The notes below the pieces were generated by a model. It was not told the DNA's origin and did not search any database. It saw nothing but the letters and a program-made list of their open reading frames with translations. Position numbers and translations under genes: made by a program. A stretch of DNA of 64,000 nucleotides from Borreliella bissettiae DN127 (GTDB taxonomy: Bacteria > Spirochaetota > Spirochaetia > Borreliales > Borreliaceae), in contig NC_015921.1 of assembly GCF_000222305.1 (NCBI RefSeq), positions 496,001 to 560,000 on the forward strand, in the 5' to 3' direction. Of the stretch, positions 8,233-17,208 are shown in pieces (positions within the stretch are counted from its first letter, which is position 1; every line of letters begins with the position of its first letter).

Positions 8233-9537
8233 ATGAAAGAATTGTTTTTAAGTTTATTTACCGTTAAGGATTTGAGAAATAAGTTCTTATTTACTTTGTT
8301 TGTTCTTTTTCTTTTTAGAGTTGGTTCATATTTGCCGATACCGGGAATAGATTCTGTAGCTCTTAAAAGCTATTTCAAGTCGCAATCAGATTTTTCAATT
8401 GCTAATTATTTTGATTTTTTTTCAGGGGGAGCTTTTAGTAATTTTTCTATCTTTATGCTTAGTATAGGGCCCTACATTTCAGCATCTATTATTGTTCAAC
8501 TTCTTGTTTATTCTTTCCCTTCTTTGAAAAAAATGCAAGAAGGGGATGGTGGGAGACAAAAGACTAAAAAATATACAAAATATTTAACAATAGTTGCAGC
8601 TGTAGTTCAAGGATACGCAACAAGCCTTTATGCTAAGGGTATTCCGGGTGCTGTTACCATTCCCTTTTATAGATATATATTTATTGCTATTTTAACGGTT
8701 ACTACGGGAACATTTATCCTTTTGTGGCTTGGAGAGCAAATTAATCAAAGAGGTGTAGGCAATGGAACATCTTTGATAATTTTTTCTGGCATAGTGGTTA
8801 GACTTCAAGCGGCTTTGTTTAATTTATTTCAAAGTATGCAGGATCCCTCTCAAAATGTTAATCCTGTTTTTGTTATACTTATTATAAGCATATTTGTTTT
8901 AGTTGTTGTATTAATTATATATGAATACAAGGCTCAAATGCGAATTGCTATTCATTATGCTAGGGCAAATTCTAATAGCACAGTTAGTTCATATTTACCA
9001 ATCAAGTTGAATCCATCGGGCGTTTTACCCGTTATTTTTGCCTCTGTTTTAATTACCCTGCCTTTACAAATTTTAAGTGGTTTTGCAGAAACTTCTTCTA
9101 TAGCTAGGCAAATTTTATCTTATTTAAGGCCCAATGGTTTTTATTATACTTTTTTGAATGTAATTTTGATAATTGGATTTACATATTTTTATTCTAAGAT
9201 TCAGCTAAGTCCTAAAGATATAAGTAATAATATTCGTAAGAATGGGGGTGTTATTCCAGGAATAAAGTCTGATGAAATGGAAAAGTATTTAGATGAAATT
9301 ATGAATAAAACTTTATTTTCAGGATCTATTTTTTTGTCAATTATTGCAATTATTCCATTTTTAGTGCAAAATATTTTTAGATTTCCACACGATGTTTCTA
9401 GGATAATGGGGGGGGCTTCTTTGCTTATTATGGTAGGAGTTGCTCTTGACACATTAATTCATATTGATGCTTATTTGAAAACTCAGGGATTTTCTCATGG
9501 AAATAGAAAGAATTATGCATTTTTGCAAAAAATTTAG
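8233..9537 (+). CDS. secY: Preprotein translocase subunit SecY
   Basis: SecY is the channel of the Sec translocon in the inner membrane; it passes unfolded proteins out of the cytoplasm with SecA and inserts membrane proteins. The 434-residue protein shows the expected ten hydrophobic segments, the GGAFSNFSIFMLSIGPYISA plug-region signature, GIGNGTSLIIF-like loop (here GVGNGTSLIIF) and the cytoplasmic loops rich in Arg/Lys. It follows rplO in the spc order; adk, map and infA, which often come next, are absent here. Confidence 0.98.
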   Translation: MKELFLSLFTVKDLRNKFLFTLFVLFLFRVGSYLPIPGIDSVALKSYFKSQSDFSIANYFDFFSGGAFSNFSIFMLSIGPYISASIIVQLLVYSFPSLKKMQEGDGGRQKTKKYTKYLTIVAAVVQGYATSLYAKGIPGAVTIPFYRYIFIAILTVTTGTFILLWLGEQINQRGVGNGTSLIIFSGIVVRLQAALFNLFQSMQDPSQNVNPVFVILIISIFVLVVVLIIYEYKAQMRIAIHYARANSNSTVSSYLPIKLNPSGVLPVIFASVLITLPLQILSGFAETSSIARQILSYLRPNGFYYTFLNVILIIGFTYFYSKIQLSPKDISNNIRKNGGVIPGIKSDEMEKYLDEIMNKTLFSGSIFLSIIAIIPFLVQNIFRFPHDVSRIMGGASLLIMVGVALDTLIHIDAYLKTQGFSHGNRKNYAFLQKI

Positions 9538-9549
9538 GAGTGTTTGATT

Positions 9550-9663
9550 ATGAAAGTTAGAGTAAGTGTGAAGCCAATTTGTGAAAAATGTAAGGTTATA
9601 AAAAGAAAAGGTGTGTTAAGAATTATTTGTGATAATTTAAAGCATAAACAAAGACAAAAGTAA
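9550..9663 (+). CDS. rpmJ: 50S ribosomal protein L36, zinc type
   Basis: L36 is the smallest ribosomal protein. This 37-residue gene starts at ATG 9550 after an AGGAG site at 9536-9540 and begins [15 protein letters not shown]. It has the zinc-ribbon set CXXC (residues 11 and 14), Cys27 and His32, so it is the zinc-binding form. It sits between secY and rpsM in the usual place. Confidence 0.96.
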
Positions 9664-9680
9664 AAATTAGGAGAAATGAA

Positions 9681-10058
9681 ATGGCTAGAATATCGGGAAT
9701 AGATTTACCAAATAATAAACAGTTAAAGATAGCGCTTACTTCTATTTATGGTATAGGTAGAACAAGAGCTTTGGAAGTTTGCAATAAATCAAGTATTTCT
9801 CCAAGCAAAATTGCTAAGGATTTAGACAATGATGAGGTTAATCGACTTAGGAAGGTAATTGAGAGCGATTATGTTGTAGAAGGGAAACTTAGAAGTGAAG
9901 TTGCAATGTCTATTAAAAGACTTATGGATATAGCGTGTTATAGGGGTGTTAGGCATAGAAAAGGACTGCCTTTGAGAGGCCAGAGAACTAAAACGAATGC
10001 AAGAACTAGAAAAGGAAAAAGAAAGACTGTAGCTAATAAGAAAATAGCTAGCAAATAA
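9681..10058 (+). CDS. rpsM: 30S ribosomal protein S13
   Basis: S13 contacts the P-site tRNA and the large subunit through bridges. The 125-residue product begins [13 protein letters not shown] and contains [11 protein letters not shown], the helix-hairpin-helix region, and the C-terminal basic signature [18 protein letters not shown]. An AGGAG site lies 8 bases before its ATG. First gene of the alpha-operon section. Confidence 0.97.
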   Translation: MARISGIDLPNNKQLKIALTSIYGIGRTRALEVCNKSSISPSKIAKDLDNDEVNRLRKVIESDYVVEGKLRSEVAMSIKRLMDIACYRGVRHRKGLPLRGQRTKTNARTRKGKRKTVANKKIASK

Positions 10059-10085
10059 AATAGTTTTTAAGATTTGGAGGGTAAG

Positions 10086-10478
10086 TTGAGCGCAAAATTA
10101 TCAACTAATAGTAAAAAAAAAATTAAGAGAAATATCGGAGAAGGAAACGTTTATATACAAGCTACTTTTAATAATACTATAGTTACTGTATCTGATATAA
10201 AGGGGAATGCTTTAGCTTGGGCAAGTGCTGGTGGAATGGGTTTTAAAGGGGCTAAAAAGTCAACCCCATATGCTGCTCAAATAACAGCAGAGTCTGCTTT
10301 AAATAAAGTTAGAGATTTTGGAATTAATTATGTTCATGTGTATATAAAAGGGCCAGGCATTGGCAGAGAATCTGCAATAAGAGCTATTGGTTCGGTTGGT
10401 ATGACTGTAAAATCGATTTCAGATATTACTCCTATTCCTCATAATGGATGCAGACCGAAAAAAACCAGACGAGTTTAG
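10086..10478 (+). CDS. rpsK: 30S ribosomal protein S11
   Basis: S11 lines the platform of the small subunit near the mRNA exit. The start is the TTG at 10086, 5 bases after GGAGG (10076-10080); an in-frame TTG at 10074 overlaps that site and is rejected. This gives 130 residues, the normal length. Diagnostic motifs are [26 protein letters not shown] and the C-terminal [13 protein letters not shown]. rpsD, often next in the alpha operon, is absent. Confidence 0.96.
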   Translation: MSAKLSTNSKKKIKRNIGEGNVYIQATFNNTIVTVSDIKGNALAWASAGGMGFKGAKKSTPYAAQITAESALNKVRDFGINYVHVYIKGPGIGRESAIRAIGSVGMTVKSISDITPIPHNGCRPKKTRRV

Positions 10479-10493
10479 CTAGAAGGAGTTATG

Positions 10494-11528
10494 ATGTCTG
10501 TGGAAAAATTTTTGAAAGATTTCACTATACCTGAAAAAATTGAATTTTTGAAAAGCCAAGGTGATGGATCTTATGGTAAATTTACGATATATCCTTTTGA
10601 AAGAGGCTTTGGGATTACTATAGGTAATACTTTAAGGCGAGTGTTACTTTCTTCTATTGAGGGATATGCTATTACTGCTATGAGAGTTCAGTCTAATAAT
10701 AAAGACTCTTCGTCAAAGGTTGTTTTAAGTGAATTTGATTTGATTCCTGGAGTTTCTGAAGATACTCTTGAGGTTATTGCTAATATTAAAAATATCCATT
10801 TGAAACTTGGAGAAGGAGAGCAAAGCAAGACAATAAGCTTTAGTGTTAGTGGCAAAGATACCAATGTTTTGAAAGCTTCTCATTTTGAAAGAGATGGAGT
10901 TGAGGTTTTTAATAAAGATTTAGTTATAGCCACTTTATCACATGATGTGAATTTAGATTTTGAATTTCAAATTAATTATGGTAGAGGCTATGTGTCTTCT
11001 GAGCAAAATGCTAAATATTTAGAAGAAGTTAATGTTATTGCTTTAGATTCTATATTTTCTCCTATAGAGAAAGTTTCGTATTCTGTAGAAGATACTAGGG
11101 TTGGTCAAAGGTCAGATTATGACAAACTTGTAATGGAAATTTGGACTACTGGTGTGATTTCTGCCAAAGATGCCATCAAAAAGGCAGCATCAATAGTAAG
11201 AGAGTTTTTATTTCCCCTTGTTGATTTTGAAGACAATGTTAATACGTCTTTTGAAAAATCAAAATCAGAAAGTTCTGATTTACTTGATATGAGTATTGAG
11301 AGATTAAATTTGTCAGTCAGATCTTTAAATTGTTTAGCCAAAGAAAATGTTAGAACTTTAGGGGAACTTATTAGCAAAAGTGCAGAAGAGCTTTCTAAAG
11401 CTAGAAATTTTGGGAAAAAAAGTTTAGAAGAAATAATTGAAAAACTTGGTTCTTATCGATTATATTTGGGAATGTCTAAAGAAGATGCTCTATCTGTATT
11501 GAGTAAAAATGTTAAAATTTTTGAATAA
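10494..11528 (+). CDS. rpoA: DNA-directed RNA polymerase alpha subunit
   Basis: Alpha subunit of RNA polymerase: the N-terminal domain (about residues 1-230) dimerises and nucleates core assembly, and the C-terminal domain (about 265-330) binds UP elements and activators. The motif FERGFGITIGNTLRRVLL is the assembly signature, and the C-terminal helix-hairpin-helix region includes ENVRTLGELISKS and ARNFGKKSLEEI. Two ATGs are in tandem at 10491 and 10494; AAGGAG (10483-10488) fits 10494 better, giving 344 residues. rplQ follows after 21 bases. Confidence 0.97.
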   Translation: MSVEKFLKDFTIPEKIEFLKSQGDGSYGKFTIYPFERGFGITIGNTLRRVLLSSIEGYAITAMRVQSNNKDSSSKVVLSEFDLIPGVSEDTLEVIANIKNIHLKLGEGEQSKTISFSVSGKDTNVLKASHFERDGVEVFNKDLVIATLSHDVNLDFEFQINYGRGYVSSEQNAKYLEEVNVIALDSIFSPIEKVSYSVEDTRVGQRSDYDKLVMEIWTTGVISAKDAIKKAASIVREFLFPLVDFEDNVNTSFEKSKSESSDLLDMSIERLNLSVRSLNCLAKENVRTLGELISKSAEELSKARNFGKKSLEEIIEKLGSYRLYLGMSKEDALSVLSKNVKIFE

Positions 11529-11549
11529 AAGGAGAGTTTAGACTGTTTC

Positions 11550-11921
11550 ATGAAAACAAAATTAGGTTTTAATAGATTAAGTAGGAAGGCCAGTCACAGA
11601 AGAGCACTTTTAAAAAATATGGTAATTTCTTTTTTTAAGTATGAAAAAATTTCTTCTACTAAGGCAAAATTGTTTGAAGTTAAAAGATTTGCTGAAAGAT
11701 TAATTACAAGGGCAAAAGTTGATACTGTGCATAATAGGCGAGAATTATCAAAATTTATACATGATAAGTATATTTTAAATAAGCTGTTTACCAAAATTTC
11801 TCCTGTTTTTAGACAAAGAAGTGGTGGGTATACTCGGATGATTAAATTAGGAAAAAGATATGGAGATGCGGCTGAAATGGCTATCCTAGAATTAGTTGAA
11901 AAGCCTTTAAAAGTTGAATAA
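11550..11921 (+). CDS. rplQ: 50S ribosomal protein L17
   Basis: L17 lies at the bottom of the large subunit near the tunnel exit. The 123-residue product has the family motif [18 protein letters not shown] and the C-terminal [24 protein letters not shown]. The AAGGAGAG site (about 11529-11536) lies 13 bases before the ATG, longer than elsewhere in this operon. It is the last gene of the ribosomal cluster; a hairpin follows. Confidence 0.95.
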   Translation: MKTKLGFNRLSRKASHRRALLKNMVISFFKYEKISSTKAKLFEVKRFAERLITRAKVDTVHNRRELSKFIHDKYILNKLFTKISPVFRQRSGGYTRMIKLGKRYGDAAEMAILELVEKPLKVE

Positions 11922-11939
11922 TTAATAAATTTGAGCACA

Positions 11940-11977
11940 CTGTTTTAAAGATTAAATTTTAAATTGCTTTTAAACAG
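11940..11977 (+). terminator. Stem-loop between rplQ and rny
   Basis: Eleven-base arms (11940-11950 and 11967-11977) pair with one internal mismatch around a 16-base loop. It lies just after the last ribosomal gene and just before the AGGAG site of rny. There is no U-run after the stem, so it may be a weak terminator, a processing site, or an attenuator that lowers rny expression relative to the ribosomal genes. Confidence 0.4.
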
Positions 11978-11994
11978 CATAGGAGTTAAATGAT

Positions 11995-13527
11995 ATGATA
12001 TATATTATTTTTTCTTCTATTTTTGCTGGCTTTATATTAGGATTTTTAATAAGAGTTTTTTTAGGTAGATTGTCTTTATTGGATTTAGAAAAAAATCTGA
12101 AAAAAGTAAGAGTAGAATCACAATTAGAGATAGAAAATGAAAGAAGGCAAATTATTGCTAATGCAAAATCTCAAATGCTTAAAGAAAAAAACCAGCAAGA
12201 TAGGGATATAAGAGATCGGAAAAATGAGATTGTTAATCTAGAAAAAAGATTATTACAAAGAGAAGAAACCTTAGATAAGAGAATATCTGCTCTTGATAAA
12301 CAGCAGTCTAGAGTTGATTTTAAAATTAAAGAATTTGAACAAAAAGAAAAAGTAATAAGAGAAAAAGAGGTCGATCTTGTTAAAAGATTGGAAAATATTT
12401 CTGGTCTTACAAGAGAAGACGCAAGAAAAATTGTAATTGAAAAAGTTGAGCATGAGTCGAAAAGAGATGCTCAAGTTATTATTAATAAAAGTGAACAGGA
12501 AGCGCAGCTATTAGCAGATAAGGTTGCAAAAGATATTTTAGTATCTACTATGCAGCGCATTGTTACAGAGGTAAGTTCTGAGTTTACAGTGGCTTCTGTT
12601 GAATTACCTAATGATGAGATGAAAGGTAGGATTATAGGTAAAGAGGGGCGTAATATTAGGGCTCTTGAGACTTTAATAGGAGCGGATATCATTATTGATG
12701 ATACGCCTGAAGCCGTTGTTATATCTTGCTTTGATCCAATAAGAAAAGAGCTTGCTAAGAGGACTTTAGAAAGACTTGTTACAGATGGCAGAATTCATCC
12801 TGCTAGGATTGAAGAAGTTGTGTATAATGTTACCAACGAGATAAATAACATTATTCAAGAAGAAGGTGAGAAGGTGGTTTTTGACCTTAATATACATGGG
12901 CTTGATAAAAGACTTATTAGAGGGTTGGGAAGGCTTTATTTTAGAAGTAGTTACGGTCAAAATGTTTTAAGCCATTCTAAAGAAACGGCTATAATAGGAG
13001 AAATTTTAGCTAAAGAGATGAAGTTAGATCCTGTTGTAGTAAAAAGAGCATGTCTTTTGCATGATATTGGTAAAGGGATGGAAAGTATTTCCGATAATAG
13101 TGAGGGACACGCTATTACTGGTGCTGAACTTGCTCAAAGTTGCGGAGAGAGCGAAATTGTTGTTAATGCTATTGCTGCACATCATAATGAGGTTAAACCA
13201 GAGAGTCTTGAGGCCATTGTAGTTCAAATAGCAGATGCCATCTCTGCATCTCGTCCTGGAGCAAGGCGGGAAAGTTTAAATAACTATATAAATAGACTTA
13301 AAAGACTTGAAGACATTGCTTATAGTTTTGAGGGTGTTCAAAAATGTTATGCTATTCAAGCTGGTCGTGAAGTTAGAATTATTGTTGACAATGCTGTGAT
13401 TAATGATGAAAAATCAATTTTACTTGCAAGAGATATTGCTAAGAAGATAGAAGCTGAAATGAGATATCCTGGGAAAATTAAAGTTACAATTATTCGCGAA
13501 ACCAGAGTTATTGAATATGCAAGATAG
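11995..13527 (+). CDS. rny: Ribonuclease Y
   Basis: RNase Y is a membrane-anchored endoribonuclease that starts bulk mRNA turnover in bacteria without RNase E. The 510-residue protein has an N-terminal membrane helix (residues ~2-22), a long charged coiled coil (~25-190), a KH RNA-binding domain with GRIIGKEGRN starting at residue 211, and an HD domain with His356-Asp357 in LLHDIGK. Length and order match the family. AGGAG at 11981-11985 precedes the ATG. It overlaps the next gene, ymdB, as in several Gram-positive bacteria, so the pair is co-expressed. Confidence 0.96.
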   Translation: MIYIIFSSIFAGFILGFLIRVFLGRLSLLDLEKNLKKVRVESQLEIENERRQIIANAKSQMLKEKNQQDRDIRDRKNEIVNLEKRLLQREETLDKRISALDKQQSRVDFKIKEFEQKEKVIREKEVDLVKRLENISGLTREDARKIVIEKVEHESKRDAQVIINKSEQEAQLLADKVAKDILVSTMQRIVTEVSSEFTVASVELPNDEMKGRIIGKEGRNIRALETLIGADIIIDDTPEAVVISCFDPIRKELAKRTLERLVTDGRIHPARIEEVVYNVTNEINNIIQEEGEKVVFDLNIHGLDKRLIRGLGRLYFRSSYGQNVLSHSKETAIIGEILAKEMKLDPVVVKRACLLHDIGKGMESISDNSEGHAITGAELAQSCGESEIVVNAIAAHHNEVKPESLEAIVVQIADAISASRPGARRESLNNYINRLKRLEDIAYSFEGVQKCYAIQAGREVRIIVDNAVINDEKSILLARDIAKKIEAEMRYPGKIKVTIIRETRVIEYAR

Positions 13528-14305
13528 CACTATTAAAACTTTGATAATTGGGGATATAATAGGCGAGAGTGGATTAAAAAAAGTTTTTTTTAATCTTAAA
13601 AACATTAAGAACAAATATAGAATAGATTTGGTAATTGCTAATGGAGAAAATTCTTCAAATGGCTTTGGAATAACTCCAGAAATAGCAAATAATCTTTTTA
13701 GATCAGGTGTTAATGTTATTACTACTGGCAATCATGTGTATTCTAATTACAAAATAAATGATTACCTAAATAAGCAAACATATATCTTAAGACCAAATAA
13801 TTTTTCAGATTTGTTAGATGGGCATGGTTATTGTTTTTTAACTATTAAAGATGAAAAGGTTGCTGTTGTTAATGTTCAAGGGGTTTTAAATATGAATTTT
13901 ATTGTTAAGAATCCTTTTGATAATACAAAAAAATTGGTTAATATGCTTAGTAATAAGACTAGAACCATTTTTGTAGATTTTCATGCTGAGAGCAATTATG
14001 AAAAGGAAAGTTTTGGATATTTTTTAAATGGTTTTGTAACAGGTGTGGTTGGCACTCATACCCATGTTATGACTCAAGATGAAAGAATATTGTCAAAGGG
14101 GACAGCCTATATTAGTGATATTGGGATGACAGGTGGATTAAATTCTGTAATAGGATTTAATCCCGATATTTCTCTTAAAGGCTTGCTTGAATATGTCCCC
14201 TTAAGAGCCGAAGTTGTAGAAGATGACATAATTTTACAAGGAGTTATTATTACTTCTAATTTAAAGACAGGCCGTGCTTTAAAAATTGAAAGGATTCAGA
14301 AATAA
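13517..14305 (+). CDS. ymdB: YmdB-family metallophosphoesterase
   Basis: Member of the YmdB (TIGR00282) family of calcineurin-like phosphoesterases; in Bacillus the homologue hydrolyses 2',3'-cyclic AMP in vitro and affects RNase Y-linked RNA levels. The metal-binding motifs are visible: GDIIGESG, NGENSSNGFG, TTGNHVYSN, DFHAE and GTHTHVMTQDERIL. An in-frame TTG at 13511 is possible; I prefer the ATG at 13517 (262 residues). It overlaps rny by 11 bases and is likely coupled to it; no clear ribosome-binding site. Substrate here is inferred from family only. Confidence 0.88.
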   Translation: MQDSTIKTLIIGDIIGESGLKKVFFNLKNIKNKYRIDLVIANGENSSNGFGITPEIANNLFRSGVNVITTGNHVYSNYKINDYLNKQTYILRPNNFSDLLDGHGYCFLTIKDEKVAVVNVQGVLNMNFIVKNPFDNTKKLVNMLSNKTRTIFVDFHAESNYEKESFGYFLNGFVTGVVGTHTHVMTQDERILSKGTAYISDIGMTGGLNSVIGFNPDISLKGLLEYVPLRAEVVEDDIILQGVIITSNLKTGRALKIERIQK

Positions 14306-15077
14306 TTTATTAAATATACTTTGCAAAAGGTATCCAGAAAAAACACGAGAAGAATTAATGATCTTAATTCTAAAAGGTAATATATATGTAAATTCTCATA
14401 AAGAAAAAAATCCTAAAATGTTAATAAACAAAACAAGTAAAATAGATTTAGTTGAGGATGCTTGTCAAACATTTGTATCAAGGGGAGGATACAAGCTTTT
14501 AGAGGCCCTTAAAGATTTTGAGATTGAAGTTAAAAATAAAATTTGTGTTGATGTTGGCTCTTCAACCGGCGGTTTTACCGATTGTTTGTTGCAGTGTGGG
14601 GCTAATTTTGTTTATTCAATTGATGTAGGAATTAACCAACTTTCTTATAAATTGAGAATTGATCCAAGAGTTAAAGTTTTAGAGAGAACTAATATTTTTG
14701 ATGTTACAGAATTTAAGATTGTTCCCAATTTTGCTGTTGTAGATGTTTCTTTTAGATCGTCAATAAGTATATGTGTAAATTTAATAGATAAACTTTCTGA
14801 TAATTTTATTATAGTTTTGATTAAGCCCCAGTTTGAGTTTAAAGGTTTAAATTTAGATATTAAAAATTTTAATGGTGTTGTTAATGGTAAGTATTTGAAA
14901 ATAATTTTGCAAAGTGTAATTGAAAAATTCTATAAAAATAAATTACAAGTAAAAAATATATTAAAATTAAAAACCAAAGGTAAAAAAGGCAATCAAGAAT
15001 TCATGTTTTTAGTTGTTAAGTCAAGTGTTTTAAATATTGCAAGTTCTATGCAATTGCTTAGCAATATTGAATTTTAA
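14286..15077 (+). CDS. tlyA: TlyA-family rRNA 2'-O-methyltransferase
   Basis: TlyA-type protein: N-terminal S4 RNA-binding domain (about residues 1-60) and an FtsJ/RrmJ-like SAM-dependent methyltransferase domain with DVGSSTGGFTDCLLQCGA and SIDVG as the SAM-binding signature. In mycobacteria TlyA 2'-O-methylates 16S and 23S rRNA. Older annotations call it a haemolysin; the sequence supports a methyltransferase. The only conventional start is TTG at 14286, inside the end of ymdB (20-base overlap). Its stop shares bases with the stop of the opposite gene. 263 residues, normal for the family. Confidence 0.85.
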   Translation: MKGFRNNLLNILCKRYPEKTREELMILILKGNIYVNSHKEKNPKMLINKTSKIDLVEDACQTFVSRGGYKLLEALKDFEIEVKNKICVDVGSSTGGFTDCLLQCGANFVYSIDVGINQLSYKLRIDPRVKVLERTNIFDVTEFKIVPNFAVVDVSFRSSISICVNLIDKLSDNFIIVLIKPQFEFKGLNLDIKNFNGVVNGKYLKIILQSVIEKFYKNKLQVKNILKLKTKGKKGNQEFMFLVVKSSVLNIASSMQLLSNIEF

Positions 15078-15829
15078 TATTTGTCTAAAGTCTTTTTATT
15101 TAATATTTCTGAGAAATTCAAGTTTAATTCTTCAAGTATTATTGGATTATTTTCTATTGTTAAAATTATTCCATCAATTCCTTTAATTTCAAGACATGTT
15201 AAGGTTATTTGGGCGATTTGATTAATTATTCCTTCAATTCCGAAACTATTTTCATAAAATTCTTTAGATAAGTTTATTTTAGCAATTCCTTCGTTTAGGC
15301 TTAAATTTAAAAGCTTGGTTTTTATAGGGATTAAGCTTAAAAAATTATTTTTTAGCTCGTATTCATTTGGGCCTTTGATTAAAGATTTTAGTGTTTCTTC
15401 AAGAATATTTTTATCGTAATATATAGCTCTTTTTACAGTCTGTCTTAAAAAATAACCTTCTGGGGTTACTTTTATAAAATAAAGTTTAATAAATTTTTTG
15501 TTTTTAAGGTTATTATTTCTTTGGTTTTGCTTGAGTTCTTCTTCAAGTTTTTTTATTTCTGGTGGTTGGATTAAAAAACTTTCATTTTTAAGTATTTTTA
15601 TATTTGTATTTTTATTGGTAGTTTTTTTAGCTCCAATTAATTTATTATCTTGTGTTTGGCTTGATTCGAATAACCCGCTATCGTAATTTTTTTCTTTAAA
15701 AATATGCATAATAAGTGAATTTTTGATTATTAATAGCACACTAATTATCGTTAAAACAATAGCAATTAAAATTAAAAATATATCTGATTTGGTTGAGCTT
15801 GATTTTTTTTTTCTTTTCAATATAAACAC
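15074..15829 (-). CDS. Membrane-anchored GerMN-domain protein
   Basis: Predicted envelope protein with one N-terminal membrane helix (about residues 15-37) after a Lys/Ser-rich cytoplasmic start, a low-complexity Lys/Asn linker (to ~110), and a C-terminal domain of the GerMN type (about 120-245: LKSLIKGPNEYELKNNF, IAKINLSKEFYEN, INQIAQITLTCLEI). GerMN domains occur in spore germination protein GerM and in bacterial envelope lipoproteins; their function is not settled. Start is GTG at 15829, or TTG at 15820; neither has a strong ribosome-binding site. The gene is divergent from der and converges on tlyA. Confidence 0.75.
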   Translation of the reverse strand: MFILKRKKKSSSTKSDIFLILIAIVLTIISVLLIIKNSLIMHIFKEKNYDSGLFESSQTQDNKLIGAKKTTNKNTNIKILKNESFLIQPPEIKKLEEELKQNQRNNNLKNKKFIKLYFIKVTPEGYFLRQTVKRAIYYDKNILEETLKSLIKGPNEYELKNNFLSLIPIKTKLLNLSLNEGIAKINLSKEFYENSFGIEGIINQIAQITLTCLEIKGIDGIILTIENNPIILEELNLNFSEILNKKTLDKY

Positions 15830-15839
15830 TCACGTGTAA

Positions 15840-15868
15840 TTGGCATAAATACTAATATTTGCTATTAT
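15840..15868 (+). promoter_or_regulatory. Predicted promoter for der
   Basis: TTGGCA at 15840-15845, a 17-base spacer, and TATTAT at 15863-15868 (overlapping TATAAT at 15866-15871). It lies in the divergent gap between the GerMN gene and der, pointing to der and the three-gene run after it. AAGAGG at 15891-15896 is the ribosome-binding site downstream. Confidence 0.6.
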
Positions 15869-15906
15869 AATGGAAATATCGAAATAAATAAAGAGGTGTA
15901 TTTGCT

Positions 15907-17208
15907 TTGCTTAGTTATAAAAAGGTTCTTATTGTTGGTAGACCAAATGTTGGTAAATCTGCTTTATTTAATCGAATTTTAGATACAAAAAGAAGTATTA
16001 CTGAGAGTACTTACGGTGTTACTAGGGATTTGGTTGAAGAGGTTTGTAAGATTGATTCTTTTAATTTTAAATTAATTGATACTGGTGGGTTTACGATCTT
16101 AAAAGATGAGATTAGCAAAATTGTTGTACAAAAGGTTTTAAGCTCTTTAGAAAAAGTTGATTTAATTTTATTGGTTTTAGATATTAATGAAATTTTACTT
16201 GAAGATTATCAGATTATTGAAATACTGAGAAAATATAGTAGTAAGGTGGTTTTGGTTTTAAACAAAGTAGATACTAAAGATAAGGAATGTTTAGCCCATG
16301 AATTTCATAATCTAGGGTTCAAGCGCTATTTTCTGGTTAGTGCAGCCCATGGCAGAGGCATTACTCAGCTTAGAGATTTTTTAAAAGTAGAAGTTGGTGA
16401 AGCTAATATTGAGGGTGGAGTTGATATTAAGGTTGGGATTATAGGTAAGCCCAATTCAGGCAAATCTACCCTTATTAATTATTTATCTGGAAATGAAATT
16501 GCAATTGTTTCGGATCAGCCCGGTACTACTAGAGATTTTATTAAAACTAAGTTTACTAGAAATGGGAAAGTTTTTGAGGCTATTGATACAGCTGGGATAA
16601 GGCGAAGGGCAAGAGTAAGTGAAATTGTTGAATATTATTCTGTTAGTAGGGCATTAAAAGTAATTGACATGGTAGATATTGTGTTTTTGTTGATTGATGT
16701 TAAAGAAGAATTAACTTCTCAGGATAAAAAAATTGCTCATTATGCTGCTAAAAAAGGGAAGGGAATTATTATTGTGTTTAGCAAATGGGATCTTGTGGAG
16801 CAATCCAAAGGTTATTTTGAAGCCTTAAAGAGCCGCACGAAGTTTTTTTTCCCTATTTTAAATTTTGCCCCTATATTTAGAATTTCTGTTCATAAAAAGA
16901 TAGGTCTAGATTCTCTTTTTAAAGAATCTTTTAAGTTAAAAGAGCAGCTTGAGCTTAAAACCAGCACTCCAGATTTAAATAAAATGTTAAATTTATGGAT
17001 CAAAGATTATCATTTAAATATTTCTCATAAAATCAAATATATTACACAAGTTAGCACTAATCCCGTTAAGTTTATTCTTTTTGCAAATAAAATAAAGAAT
17101 TTTCCAAATTCTTATTATAATTATTTAGTAAATAATTTGCGTAAAATTGGATATAAAAATATTCCAATTTTAGTAGAATTAAAGGAAAAAATAAGAGATT
17201 TAAAGTGA
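15907..17208 (+). CDS. der: Ribosome-assembly GTPase Der (EngA)
   Basis: Der has two tandem GTPase domains and a C-terminal KH-like domain and acts in 50S subunit assembly. First G domain: GRPNVGKS (11-18), DTGG, NKVD. Second: GKPNSGKS (180-187), DTAGIRRR, SKWD. The KH-like domain covers about residues 345-433. The 433-residue length is typical. The start is TTG at 15907, 8-10 bases after AAGAGGTG. Its TGA overlaps the GTG of the next gene (GTGA), so translation is coupled. Confidence 0.95.
   Translation: MLSYKKVLIVGRPNVGKSALFNRILDTKRSITESTYGVTRDLVEEVCKIDSFNFKLIDTGGFTILKDEISKIVVQKVLSSLEKVDLILLVLDINEILLEDYQIIEILRKYSSKVVLVLNKVDTKDKECLAHEFHNLGFKRYFLVSAAHGRGITQLRDFLKVEVGEANIEGGVDIKVGIIGKPNSGKSTLINYLSGNEIAIVSDQPGTTRDFIKTKFTRNGKVFEAIDTAGIRRRARVSEIVEYYSVSRALKVIDMVDIVFLLIDVKEELTSQDKKIAHYAAKKGKGIIIVFSKWDLVEQSKGYFEALKSRTKFFFPILNFAPIFRISVHKKIGLDSLFKESFKLKEQLELKTSTPDLNKMLNLWIKDYHLNISHKIKYITQVSTNPVKFILFANKIKNFPNSYYNYLVNNLRKIGYKNIPILVELKEKIRDLK

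Noticed and set aside
14286-15077. Haemolysin label for tlyA
   Set aside because: S4 plus FtsJ-like methyltransferase motifs explain the protein better; lysis is not supported by sequence.
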